A stretch of 64,000 bases of DNA, from positions 1 through 64,000 of the forward strand of contig MU266454.1 of assembly GCA_021014945.1 (NCBI GenBank). Direction: 5' to 3'. Below, piece by piece: positions 21,214-32,404 of this stretch (position 1 is its first letter; each line of letters starts with the position of its first letter). This DNA comes from Leucogyrophana mollusca. Lineage: Eukaryota > Basidiomycota > Agaricomycetes > Boletales. Under the pieces are notes generated by a model. It saw only the letters and a list, made by a program, of their open reading frames with translations. It was not told the DNA's origin and did no database searches. Both the position numbers and the translations under genes were made by a program.

Positions 21214-24200
21214 TCACTGCCACTCCAGTGTTGCACCTCCATTCAGATCCACAGTCACATTCGAGACCACGAGCTCCTCTTGGGCGTCCTGGTACGTCCA
21301 GCCTTGGATCACCTGCCCTTCTAGTGTCACTTGTGTGGGCCTCTGGATGCCAAGTACAGTGATCGTCTCAAGCTTCTGCTCAATCTGATAGGCTCCTTCG
21401 CTCTGGATCTTCAACGTGCCGCTTCCTGCTTGGAAAGTCAAACTTCTGCTTGGACCTGGCGGGTAGCTGATCCCATCATCGACGTATGCCGTGCCGAAGG
21501 CATCACCACTCGCCGACAACGAGACGAGGAGGGAGTATGGGCCTTGGCGCGTCTCGTAGATGGTGTAGGCCGGCTCAAGGTGCAGAAGGAGAGCAGAGCT
21601 GTCACGGATGTGCACGTTGATGTGGCTGAGGGGCGCATCCAGAGTCGTGTTCGCGCCTATGGTGGCGTTGACGACAGAGTGTGTGTACCAGTCTCGCCAG
21701 ATAACGCTTCCACGACCAGGGAAGATTCCTGATGGACCATTCAGTCACCACTATAGATAATTATACCGCTCGATTGAACTGACCGTCGACAGTGGTTGCA
21801 CCAGGCGTCAAGACGGGGGTCACCAGTATGTCGCTGCCGACGAGCCACTGCGTGTCGACACTGAAGAGCTCAGGTTCGTTAGGGAACTCGTAGAACAGAG
21901 CTCTGACGGGAGGTAGGCCAGAGGTGGACGCATTGGCGAAGAGCGTGTACTGTATCAACATGTCAGCTGATCACTGGAGAAGTCTATAGAAGAATAACTA
22001 ACCCAGTAGGGCAGCAACGAGTAACGAGCAGCGATAGCAATGCGGGAAGCATTAGCTACACTTTCCCAGCGATATGGCTCTTGGGGGAGAGCGCCATATG
22101 TATTATGGTTTCTGTAGAAAGGAACGAACGCCGAGAATTGCATCCAGCGGTTGCATAGCTCTTCGTCAGTGTTGTCGTCTAACCCGACAAATGAGACCCT
22201 AGTAATACATAGATTCAACCTGTAAACTCACTAAAACCGCACGTATCAGCGCCGACCATAGGGATTTGATAAATCTGGAACTGGAGAACCCCTTGGATGT
22301 TGAGGTACATGTATTGCCATTTACTGTAGTTGTCCCCGAGCTTCGCAAACTTGGTCATCGTGTATACGGAAAACTCAAAGGCCAGCTTACCCAGTGTCCA
22401 GTCCATTTTCCTGATGACGGGAAGGTGGATCGACTGATCAAGAAAGGACGTTTCCCAGTCAAGATCTCCTGTACGGCGATATGAGTCGTCATTTCCTCCA
22501 TCATGCCGAACAAATTGTGTGTATCAAGTTCAACATAACCGCCATAGTGAGTCGCGTTGGTAGCCAAGGTGTTGGTAGACAGTGGTCCGAAGGCTACAAA
22601 CGCAGACGTCACGTCAGGGAACTGACTTCAAGCCATAACGTTCACAGCTCACCGTTGTGAATAGCATAAGGCGGCGTGTTGATGTTCACCCCTGGCTCAT
22701 CACCAGCTCCGACCCCGCGCTTTGCCAGAGCCATCGACATCGTTCCAGTAGTGCATGAATCAGTCGACGTGCCATTGACTGTCATGTTTCCACTTGGCCC
22801 GGAAAGAGTTTCGTTGTAGCTTTGATGAAGCGATCAGTATCAACGACCATTGAGTTTAAGCCAGTTATCACCATTCAGGGTATCCCGTGACCACGGTGCC
22901 GGCCACACTCAAAGGTGCTAATGCGGAGTAGTTCGCGCCAGTACCGCTACAATTTCATCAGCAAGCTTCTCGTTCAGATGATGATATGACTTCATACCAG
23001 GAGTCGCTGCAGAACGAGCTAGCTTCGTTCATGTCGAGCCAAATGCCGGAAAACTCAACACCCATTTCCGTCCAGTTTCGAAGCGCCTCCGTCCAGTATG
23101 ACTGGATGTTCTCTGAAAACCAGTCAGGCCAGACCTGACGCAGAGAGGTTACGATGAAGTCTCGCAAATAGCCCACAGTGGACTTACGGTGTACCCTGGC
23201 CACACTTGGCCTATGTACTCGGAGCCATCTGGGTTTTTGATCCATACATCCCTGCATGCGGTTATCCATCCGCGTGATAGACAAGCGGCTGCCTTCACTT
23301 ACTGTTCAACACCTCTGGTGTAGGGGTCGTACTGCGAGAAATACCGCACCAATTAGAGAAACCGCAGCGAGGAACAATGATGTGGTACTCACAACATCGG
23401 TTGAGTTAACAGTGACAGCCACACCGACGTCCACGATCGGAATATCTATCGGGGACCACTCGGTAAACAACTCCAGCAGTCGATCTAATGCAACTCACAA
23501 TGTTGATGATTCGCGGCCTATGCACCATATGCGCGACTATCAGCATCAGCCAGCACGGGATTCATTTGCCCGGACGCACCAGCTGCTGGATGAATGTACG
23601 CATCTCATCGCCAGGGAAGCTGACAGGATCAGTAGTAAAGTCTCGGTAAGCATGGTACAAGTCGATGTCGTTCCATTGAGCTACGGTGAAACGATCAGAT
23701 AAATACTAAGATATCTCGTTAGATCCTCACGAACTTTCAAGAGGTATGTTGGCAGCACGCATGTTGGCGACGTTTTGCATGTCATCACTGATGTTATGAT
23801 AGCCCCACCTACATCATAAGGAGCATTTAGAACAATGTGGAATAGAGTCAGAGAGCCAATATACCTGCAAAGGTGGAAGCCAAAGCCCCATGCTGGCTGC
23901 CACATGGGGTACCCGATGACGGCGCCGTACTGCGCGATCACCTCCGGAACAGTAGGGCCAGAGAAGAAGTAAAAATCGAGGATACCGCCAACTGCTCTGT
24001 ATTCCACCAGTGAAACATTGGAATTCGCTGGTGTCTGAAGGAAGATATCCGTCCCAGCAGAACTGAACTTGATGTGAGCGGTGGACAGCGGGACAACAGC
24101 ACGGCTTACCTCAGGAGCAACACGCCAGAAGATGACGATGTGTTGGTCGTCTCATTGAATCGATGCTCGACGTAGATTGGGTGAGAGCCGTACCTGCGAG

Positions 24201-25149
24201 CGAGGTTATGGATGTCGCGTGTGGGTGACTGATTTTCTTGCCACGTGACTTACATATTTTGATCGATCGGGTCCGCGTCATCGCGATTCCAATGGGTCTG
24301 GATGGTTCCGACTCCACCATCGGTACCGATATCACGCCTAAACCCACTGCTCGCAATAACTTCACCCAGGCCATAGATGTTTGTCCCATATGGCAATGCC
24401 GAAGACACCTGGTGTAACATGTTGGATTAGGGGCACAATACCTCTCGAAAGCGTCCATTACGAGCTTACCTGAAGGTATTGATCTTCGAAAACGAGCGGA
24501 AAACCATCAAAAGCAGTGCTATTGTCAGATGCATTGAAAGCCGGGATGGGTGTCGGAGGGAGCGATGAAATCCGGGTATCGAACAATGGCATGGCGTCAG
24601 GTTCTGAACGCCGAGTGATCCAGAATGCGAATGGCGAAGCATCATAGTTGAAGACAAGGTCGGAATTGCTTGTATACGAAGTGGTTGGAGCAGCGGGACG
24701 AGCGATCACAGTCTCGGGAATGGTGAATTGCTGGTTAGCGGTGTCGTATATTTTGACATGGACCCTTGAGAAACGTTAAGCGTGAAACGGGGGGAGCTGA
24801 ACGCGACCCAAACCTAGTCTGCGATTCATATACGACGTCAATGGTAAGGTTTGCTATGTCCATGCCGAAGGCATTGCATGCAGGGCCTGCCAGGTTCAGC
24901 TGAGCGGAAAGGCCAGTATTGGACTCTGTCAGCGCTTCGAGAGTATAGCCTTGGGGGGATTAGTCGATCGTTAACTCTGGCTATCTTTGAATACCAACCT
25001 GGGCAGTCTGCGACATTCATTGAATATGTCGCGTTGGTACCAGTGGCCGCTAAGCCATACTTGTAAAGCCCTCGCTGCAAGTTAGAAGGAGACCTGCCCC
25101 ACACCACAGAGGTGAGGGTGAATAGCCCAGTCAGGAGCACCGACAACAT
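21214..25149 (-). CDS. GH31 alpha-glucosidase, copy 2 (secreted)
   Basis: Same family and role as copy 1. The start [18 protein letters not shown] at 25149 is a signal peptide and aligns with copy 1. An earlier in-frame ATG (near 25233) would add a hydrophilic leader and put the signal inside the protein, so it is rejected. The order of landmarks is [69 protein letters not shown] (nucleophile Asp), [37 protein letters not shown] (acid/base Asp in GDN), MVGADTCGF and [20 protein letters not shown]. The end is [11 protein letters not shown]. Exon order matches copy 1, so the pair arose by tandem duplication. Both copies appear intact. Confidence 0.9.
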
Positions 25150-25205
25150 GGCGGTGATGGCGGTGAGCTTGAAGAGGGAGAGGTGAATGGGATCGATGTG
25201 AACCG

Positions 25206-25213
25206 TATTTATA
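25206..25213 (-). promoter_or_regulatory. TATA box of GH31 copy 2
   Basis: TATAAATA on the minus strand lies about 57 bases before the ATG at 25149, matching the position of the TATA box in copy 1. Confidence 0.65.
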
Positions 25214-25861
25214 GGCCAAAATTTGCTTTGCACTCTCCATTAAGGTGGAGGAATAGAAGGCGTAAAATTCAACGTGACCACACACATTCGCAGCCTGAAG
25301 TCATCAACCAATCAAGGGTATACACGAGACATACTGAAGTCAATCTTTGCGGAGATGACGACCGGGTGTCTCTGTGAGGTCCCCATGAATTTGCGCCGGT
25401 GATCCGAAAGTTGACACAGAACCTCGAGCAGAATAGCACACTCTCGCCAACGCATGTCAGAGGACCCGCTGCGCTCCCATGTTTCCCGCCTCGACGCGAG
25501 ATAAAAACAGTACAGTGGTGAAAGGTTGTCATCTGACCTGTCTCCACAATGGCATCCGACGGAGGTTCTGAGGACACGTATACACAAAGGCAGTGAAAAC
25601 TTGCGTCGGATAGTGTGCGATGACGAGGACGATGAGCTGTTTGTCCTTTGGTTTTTGTTAGAGCTATATCATACAATCATAGCATAAGGGCTCTGAGGAT
25701 CCACCCTTAACCTGCCCGAACAAAAAGCGCATCCACCGGCAAACTCCGAAGGTCGACGATATAACCAGGATGACAGGAAGTGAAATGGCAGTTCCACTAT
25801 CCAAGCCATCACCTGTAAATCCTTCCCCTCCCCTATTTTCTTGTTTGATTCAACGTCCATT
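25214..25861. other. Divergent promoter region, GH31 copy 2 and F-box gene
   Basis: About 650 bases between two genes read away from each other. No coding frame is supported. Confidence 0.5.
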
Positions 25862-27874
25862 ATGCTCAGGAAAAGCACGGGGGTTATTGACCACGAAATA
25901 GCTGTCATTCACGGTCAAATCGACGTTCTTCAGAGACGGGAAGACGACTTTGCTCTTGTCCTACAGGACATGAGGCGCCTTCTGGAATCCGTGAAAGCGG
26001 AGAAGGTGGCACTCGATGCAAAAATAACAGAGCTCGAGAGCCAAAAGCATCCCATTAACTGGCTTCCCGCAGAACTCCTTATACATATCTTTATCTTCTC
26101 CGCCGCCGACGATCCAGACGCGTCCAACCAGCTATCCTACAACATATCCCCCGTCGTACTCTCTCATGTTTGCCATAAGTGGCGTCAGATCGTGCTTTCC
26201 ACCTCGAGTTTGTGGTCGCAAATATCATACAGAACCGACCAGTGGCACAGAGAGCCGCTCGAAACATTCCTTCAACGTTCTGGATCGAGTCTACTCGATA
26301 TTTGCTTCGCACCTATTCTGGAAACCGAACGAAATTCATTCTCGCCAGAGGTTCATACAGCCACGCAACTGGTCCACCAGGTGGCACCTCACCAGTCACG
26401 ATGGCGATCTATTGCCTTCGGGTGCAACCTTCCAACTTCTTTAGACGAGATTGTCGACTCCCTCACTCAGTATCCGACTTCAAGCCTCTCGCACCTACAG
26501 TCCCTGGATCTAGCTATTTTAATCCAAGACCCTTCATTTGCAGGGTCGTCGTTATTGACGAACGACCTTCTTGACCAGCAAGATCCATTTATCGGGAACT
26601 TGGTCCTCTCCCACATGCGTTTGCAGCAAATCCCCCTCATGACCATCCCCGGGTACCTGCTCTCGAATGTCCGGACTCTCGAACTCTGTTATCCGCCCAA
26701 AAAGGTTTCTATGCACCGGCCACACCACTACACCCTGCGCATGTCTCATTGCTTCCGTTTCCTCCAATACGCTCCTCGGTTGGAAGAGCTGGTTCTCGCT
26801 GAAACAGTTCCATTTTTCGATGTTGCTCTTCGGAGCCAGCACGGTGAATCGAACCCAATCCCCGTTAACGCTGAGTCGGTCACCGACCCCCTCGAACTCG
26901 CGACTTTGAGAAGCCTAGTTTGGAAATTCGCCTACCCAAGGGATATCCACCGCTTCCTGTCGCTATTCACTCTCCCGCTCCTCGAGCGTTGGGACTTATC
27001 CATTGCCAGTCCTTCGGTAAAGCGTAACGATATCATCCAATTCCGCGGAAATTACGATCCAGACACGTTCACCCAGGCTGAGCCTTTGAATAGCGTCATC
27101 TCCCTTACTGCTCTTAAGGAACTCGATCTTCATTGCCAGAGCGAGGACACTTTGGGCCTGGCTATGAGGAGATTCATGTTCCCCTCACTCGAACGACTTC
27201 AAATCTCACATATTGGCACGCAGCCGCTTCAGGGGGAACGGCAGCTCCCATCCCTGCCCCGACTGGAGTCGATCTTCCGAGATCCTCGTCTCCCACACCT
27301 CACGCATCTTACACTATCGCATTTCGACATCTCCCAGGAACACGGGAAAATGATGCTGGGTTACACACCGAGCTTGGTCTCCCTATCCATTGGTTCCTGC
27401 ACTGGTGTTGGGATCGTGCTTCACTCCCTAGCAGAATCTTGCGGGAGCACGTCGACCGTCGGGAAAGGTGTCAGGGTCTGCCCACGACTCGAGGAACTCA
27501 CCCTATGGGGCTGTGCAGATGCAGCCTTCAAGCACCTCTTCGCTGTCGTATGTGTTAGGGCATTCCCTCCAGATGCCAATATTGTAGATAAAACGAGGGA
27601 AGCGAGGTTTAGTGATGTCGAGGCGGCATCTGCTGTGCTGGGCCGGGCGATACGACCACTGAAGAGGTCACGCAGGCAAGGCGGGGAGGGGACAACGCCT
27701 CCGGCCAAGCCGAGCACACAATTCTCCAGTGGTGTGGTTTCGACGTTGATTCCTATCTCAGAAGCTTTACGACCAGCTCGCATCGCTTACGTGCACGTCG
27801 ACGACTGTCCCTTAATCACTGAGAGTGAGGCTCTGTCGTTGGAGGAATTCGGAGTGGTAGTTTCAGTTGGGTGA
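25862..27874 (+). CDS. F-box protein with LRR-like repeats
   Basis: Likely substrate receptor of an SCF (Skp1-cullin-F-box) ubiquitin ligase. This is a single open frame of 670 residues with no intron, starting at ATG 25862; the frame is open a little further upstream but only to a TTG. Residues about 10-60 (IDHEIAVIHGQIDVLQRRED onwards) form a predicted coiled coil, a common arrangement in agaricomycete F-box proteins. The F-box follows at about residues 65-115: INWLPAELLIHIFIF, then VVLSHVCHKWRQIVLSTSSLW. The rest contains leucine-rich repeat-like segments such as LTALKELDLHC, FPSLERLQISH, LPHLTHLTLSHFDIS and CPRLEELTLWGCAD. A basic patch (RPLKRSRRQGG) lies near the C-terminus. The target is unknown. 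Confidence 0.88.
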   Translation: MLRKSTGVIDHEIAVIHGQIDVLQRREDDFALVLQDMRRLLESVKAEKVALDAKITELESQKHPINWLPAELLIHIFIFSAADDPDASNQLSYNISPVVLSHVCHKWRQIVLSTSSLWSQISYRTDQWHREPLETFLQRSGSSLLDICFAPILETERNSFSPEVHTATQLVHQVAPHQSRWRSIAFGCNLPTSLDEIVDSLTQYPTSSLSHLQSLDLAILIQDPSFAGSSLLTNDLLDQQDPFIGNLVLSHMRLQQIPLMTIPGYLLSNVRTLELCYPPKKVSMHRPHHYTLRMSHCFRFLQYAPRLEELVLAETVPFFDVALRSQHGESNPIPVNAESVTDPLELATLRSLVWKFAYPRDIHRFLSLFTLPLLERWDLSIASPSVKRNDIIQFRGNYDPDTFTQAEPLNSVISLTALKELDLHCQSEDTLGLAMRRFMFPSLERLQISHIGTQPLQGERQLPSLPRLESIFRDPRLPHLTHLTLSHFDISQEHGKMMLGYTPSLVSLSIGSCTGVGIVLHSLAESCGSTSTVGKGVRVCPRLEELTLWGCADAAFKHLFAVVCVRAFPPDANIVDKTREARFSDVEAASAVLGRAIRPLKRSRRQGGEGTTPPAKPSTQFSSGVVSTLIPISEALRPARIAYVHVDDCPLITESEALSLEEFGVVVSVG

Positions 27875-29241
27875 GTTGCGCACAGACCATAACATTATAC
27901 CAACATACTGGGGCTCGACTTGGACTTAAAGCACTCTTTGTTATATAAACTACCATGTACAACTAGAGACGGCTCTCTGAGGACATGCTCAGGGCTTCTT
28001 GGGTACCGTGGGGTGTTTCAGGCAACACTGCAACAGCCAGGGCTCACTTGGGTATGAGTTTATTTTACCTGAGGTACAAGTGTCATCGCACACCTAACCG
28101 CATTGTTGTGAAGGCCCTTCCGAGGAACCGAAGGCTGCGTCGAATTTGGGCTCTATACTTTGGTGCTTACGATAGTAGCGTATCAGTCACTATCATTCGT
28201 GGGTCGTTCCTGTATCTGGAAGTCGACATCACACAGCCCAGGGATCGCGGAGAGCTAACTCACCTATTTCAAACCGTGAGCGGGATATCAGGCGGATTAC
28301 TTCGCAAAAGAGTATTGCTGAACCAAGCCAGCGACCTTGTGCGATCAACAAATTTGGACCAAAACCCCCTTGGAGGTACACACCGTGAGAGTGGTCCCCC
28401 ACACTTTCTTGCCATCGCCACGCGTTCATCAATGAACAAAACCAAGCCCGTTGGCGGGGAACAAGGGCAGAATTAAAGTAGGTCAGACGAACCTGAATAG
28501 TCCTCGATGTCCATGACTGATGGGCATTCTCATTCGCTAGCCAATTTGATTGCTCCAGCCGCACGCGGCTCTTCTGAGAACATTTTTGCCTCACTCGCCC
28601 TCGAGCTGACTCATGGAGGAAGCTATTCTTGAACTCCTATGAAGTCAGCACAACGAGCCAGCGTTACCACTAGCTAATCCTGACCTTCTTCTCACCCTTC
28701 CCACAGTAAATTATAGCCGCGCAGGCGTGACCTTTCAGGCGCAAAGGTAATTCCTGCTGGACAACGACGATTGGCTATGTGAGTCAACTGTCCGCAAGCA
28801 ATCCTGACTCGGAAAATGTGTTTCCAGTGCCGTGCTCGTGGGCGATCTCCCCCCACCGTGAACCAGCACTGAGCGCGGGATTAGAGCGGTTACCTGAAGA
28901 AGCGTCGAGATCCACTATGGTTGCTGTTGCAATGACCTTGTCGTCGCGAATAACAAAAAAAATTGCAGCTGGTCCGGATGCCGAGAGTCAGATCTTTGTT
29001 TATTGATCGACAGCGTAAGCCACGAGGCGAAACGTTAACCCAGGACTGTGAAACGGTAAATGCGGTATGTATTGGGCCGTCCCTGCTCATCATAATACGC
29101 AGTGAATCCTGTGATACGATATTTTTCCGTTTCACGGGGGTGACCGGTTGACGGACGGTGGGGAAGTCGGACAATATTAGATTGTATATGCGAGAGGTAT
29201 AAGATGCGCTCGTGAACGTGGCAAGATCGCAGTCCCGCTCC
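27875..29241. other. Intergenic, no gene recognised
   Basis: About 1.4 kb with only short unsupported ORFs. An AT-rich element (ggtataagat, near 29195) about 45 bases before the ATG at 29242 could be the TATA element of the esterase. Confidence 0.45.
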
Positions 29242-30367
29242 ATGGCTTTGCTCTCCGGTCTAAAGATCGCGTCCGCCCTGCTGGCCTTTGCCTCACCGTC
29301 CTTGGCGGTAGGCGTCGCGCCTGGTCAGATCCAAAATTTTGTTACCTTTGGCGACTCTTACACCGACATCTCCTACTACCCCACTGCTGACGGAGGTTAC
29401 TCCTGGCCTACCTATGCAGCTGAATACGGCCCATTCAACGTCTATGGCTTCGCCAGATCCGGTGCTACGTGTTCGAACAACTTGACGTACCGCCCATACC
29501 CTCCCATCTTCGGGTACCAGTTGCCCTCGTACTTCGGGGAGGTGAGCAATGGCACGTTAGATCTGAACCCGGAAGAAACCATGTACACGATTTGGATCGG
29601 GACAAACGACTTGGGAGCAAACGCTCTCATCACTGGGAGTGATGCTCCTGATGTGTCACTTGTACAAGTCAGGCAGTGCGCGATAGATGTGGTGAAGGTG
29701 CTGTACGCAAGCGGAGCAAGAAACTTCATCATGCAGAACGTGAGTACACAGGACATCAGGGATGAAAAGCTTGTTGACAAGAACAATGAAGATCATACCT
29801 CTCGAGTTGACGATCCTGTACTCCAACTACTCGTTCCCAAACATCTACTGGGATGAGCAGAGAAACACCACAGAGTGGAATGTCTTCATGAAGGAACTCT
29901 CGCGGACCGGAAACGCGCTCACAGAGCTTATGCTTCAGGCCCTCGTCCCTACGATGCCGGATGCACACATTGGTAAGTCGCATCTTCAGCAAGAAAGGCG
30001 GAAAATGACTCACATATTTCCCCTGTAGCATCATTCGATTCGTACGGATTGTTCACTGACATCTACAGTAACCCCCAGAACTACCTCAACGGCACGGCAC
30101 CTCTGAACGTTACGGGATGTATCAACACCTGTATGTATAGCACCTACAACGATCCCAACCCAGCTACTTGCACGACTGTGGAGGGTACCGACCGTGACAG
30201 CTACATGTGGTGAGTTGATCGCTTGCCACTTCCAAACTTCGGATTACCAACCTTGGTCTAGGTACGACGAGCTTCACCCATCAGAGCAGACCGACAGGGT
30301 TATTGCACGTGAGATGACCGCTGTGATGAAGGGAGAAGCCAACCAGTGGACAACTTGGTTGAGCTAG
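29242..30367 (+). CDS. Secreted SGNH/GDSL esterase, CE16-like
   Basis: Extracellular serine esterase, probably deacetylating carbohydrates such as hemicellulose oligomers. Exons 29242-29739, 29792-29972, 30029-30209 and 30262-30367 give 321 residues. The start MALLSGLKIASALLAFAS is a signal peptide (mature near VGVAPGQ). SGNH blocks: I, FGDSYTD with the nucleophile Ser; II, the Gly in GFARSGATC; III, IGTNDLGA with the oxyanion Asn; V, YDELHPSEQ with the catalytic Asp-x-x-His. All are intact. Several sequons (NLT, NGT, NVT) fit a glycosylated secreted protein. The CE16 assignment rests on the overall block sequence and length. A plain GDSL lipase/acylhydrolase is the alternative. Confidence 0.88.
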
Positions 30368-32404
30368 AAGTGATGCATATGGTTTCAGTTGGGTGCACTC
30401 ACAATCACAGATTGACCGTGAAAAATCATTTGCATATCCTTGTGAGAAGCGTCTGGAAAACCGTACGATGAGTCAAGGTCGACCGACTATCTTGAGGTCA
30501 AAGTTTATACGATTCGAGGAGGTCTTGCAAGTTAATTTTCATATCGCCGACAGCAAACATGGTGTAGCGAGTGAGTAGACCCAGAGCGAGTGCGTACACC
30601 ATACAATTAGATATGTATCAATGCTTGTTTCTAAGTACCAAACACCGTGAGCGAATTCCTAAGATCAAATACCTGAGAATGATTTGGAGATGGGTACTCA
30701 CTGAGAAACATAGATAACGGGAATTTGGACGGGCTAGTCTCCCGTCGGCAGATCGTATAGAAGGAAGACAAGCATTCCTGTGCGGCTGGGCAGCGTGAAG
30801 AAGAAACAGAGCTTGAAGTCAAGGCACGCATTGCTTCCGACAGCTTCCGACTCATCTGAATGAACGCACGTGACCAGCGCGTCGACCCTCGTATATATGA
30901 TGGGCGGGGGGCAAGAATGCAAGTCATGGGGAGACACATTAGCTCTGCTTCGGATAGTAAAATCTCGAGATGAGCGATATCGAGGTTGTACAAGCCGACC
31001 GTGACCTAACCAACGACACAACAGATAGAGATAGGAGGTAACAATGAGGGTAGCTAAATGTTCCAAGTTCGTCCGCTACTTCAGCATTGAGCCCCCAACA
31101 TTACTTTTCACAATTCCGAGGATGCTCGCGGACGGCCTGCCCCTAGGCGGGTCAGGACACAGAGGCACGTGTGCCTGAAGCTTAGATGATAGTGAGAGCA
31201 TTTGCGCAAAATAAGGGTTGAGAGTGCCCTGTGGCCAAAGGAGAGATAAAATGGGGGACGGGTTCATCCATATGAGTGGGTGAACGAGGGGGAGCGGTGG
31301 CGGAAATACTCACTGGCAAGTGTCACTCCGCCGTTGCCGCACAAGAGGCGAGCACAAGAGGCGAGCACAAGCAAGCTATAAGATGCGGTTGAGCGGATGG
31401 GGATGCTGATAACCTTACAGGCGGCGGATAGAGATATCACAGTGACGAACGGACCTTTATATCTCTCTTTTCTCGGCCAAGCACGCTAAGATGACTTGCA
31501 GCTGATCCTGAGAAAGAAACTGCAAGACGTTGGTTGGTCCCGGGCCGATGGTGTTACACCAGACCGCTCGTCGTGCAGATGACTCATGAGCCCAAGCTTC
31601 ACTGGGCGTTATGTTTGCTGATAGTAGGCCAGCAGTCATCGATATGCCCGGTGGCACATCCCGACTCGAGTCCCTAGATCTCTCAATTATTTTCTTCCGC
31701 CTTATCTTGGTGTGGCGGCTGTAGACAAGAAGTTGGCATGGGCTTTCGAGCTCCCGATTGCTTGTGGTATGCAGCGATTGGCTGATAGAGTTTGAATGCC
31801 AGCGAACCCTTCTCTTGTGGACCTGGAAAAGCTGGGGCTCTCGCGCCAAGCCTTCTGCGTCGATGCCTGGGCATGCCAAATCGAATTACCTGGGATTACC
31901 TTCACCTGAGGTGGTTGATGCAACCGGATCAAGGAGGCAACTCCAATCGGGTGCAATCTTTGCAAGTTTTATCGCAGTAAGGAACTGTCGTCAAGTATGC
32001 AGCACGCTTCGAAAGGCTGGCCGAATAGGTCATCATGATATGGACCGTGATACGGCTTTGGAGGCGGGTTCCAAGGGCCATATTTTGCCTCAAGGACACT
32101 TGAGTAAGTTTAGTCTCGCTGCTCAGGAAGATTCATGCGGTCTTTTGCAAGAGTATACAGCGAGCAAACTCACAGGGATGATGTATTGATGCATTGATGA
32201 TGGCGCCCGAGGTCATTGTGGTCAAGGGCACATCCGCGTGCGCTGGGTTCCATAAACGCGGTCGACTTATCGGCAATTTCCGACACGCGTTTCGGTGATT
32301 TTCCCGCCACAGGCATCGTGACATTCTCTTCGTGTGGGCGCAGACACCAAGAAGCTTCGCAGTCGCTGCCCTGCAGCTCACAGCTGCGGTCGACACGGCC
32401 GATA
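30368..32404. other. Intergenic, about 2 kb, no gene recognised
   Basis: Both strands hold short ORFs without recognisable similarity. A TATA-like element (gtatatatga, near 30890) has no convincing downstream reading frame. Confidence 0.45.
31339..31375. repeat. Short tandem repeat, 13-bp unit
   Basis: The unit gcacaagaggcga occurs twice in tandem (31339-31351, 31352-31364), followed by a partial third copy. Confidence 0.8.

Larger units (their letters stand above)
16735..25149 (-). repeat. Tandem duplication containing the two GH31 genes
   Basis: The two genes are offset by about 4.48 kb with the same exon order. Identity is uneven: the 3'-terminal exon (16850-17250 against 21330-21730) is nearly identical over some 250 bases, while the neighbouring exon is clearly more divergent. 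Confidence 0.8.

Noticed and set aside
25149..25233. Earlier ATG for GH31 copy 2 giving a 28-residue extra N-terminus
   Set aside because: It would bury the signal peptide, and copy 1 starts at the aligned later ATG after the same TATA spacing.
25841..25861. F-box start seven codons earlier
   Set aside because: The codon at 25841 is TTG; the first ATG is 25862.
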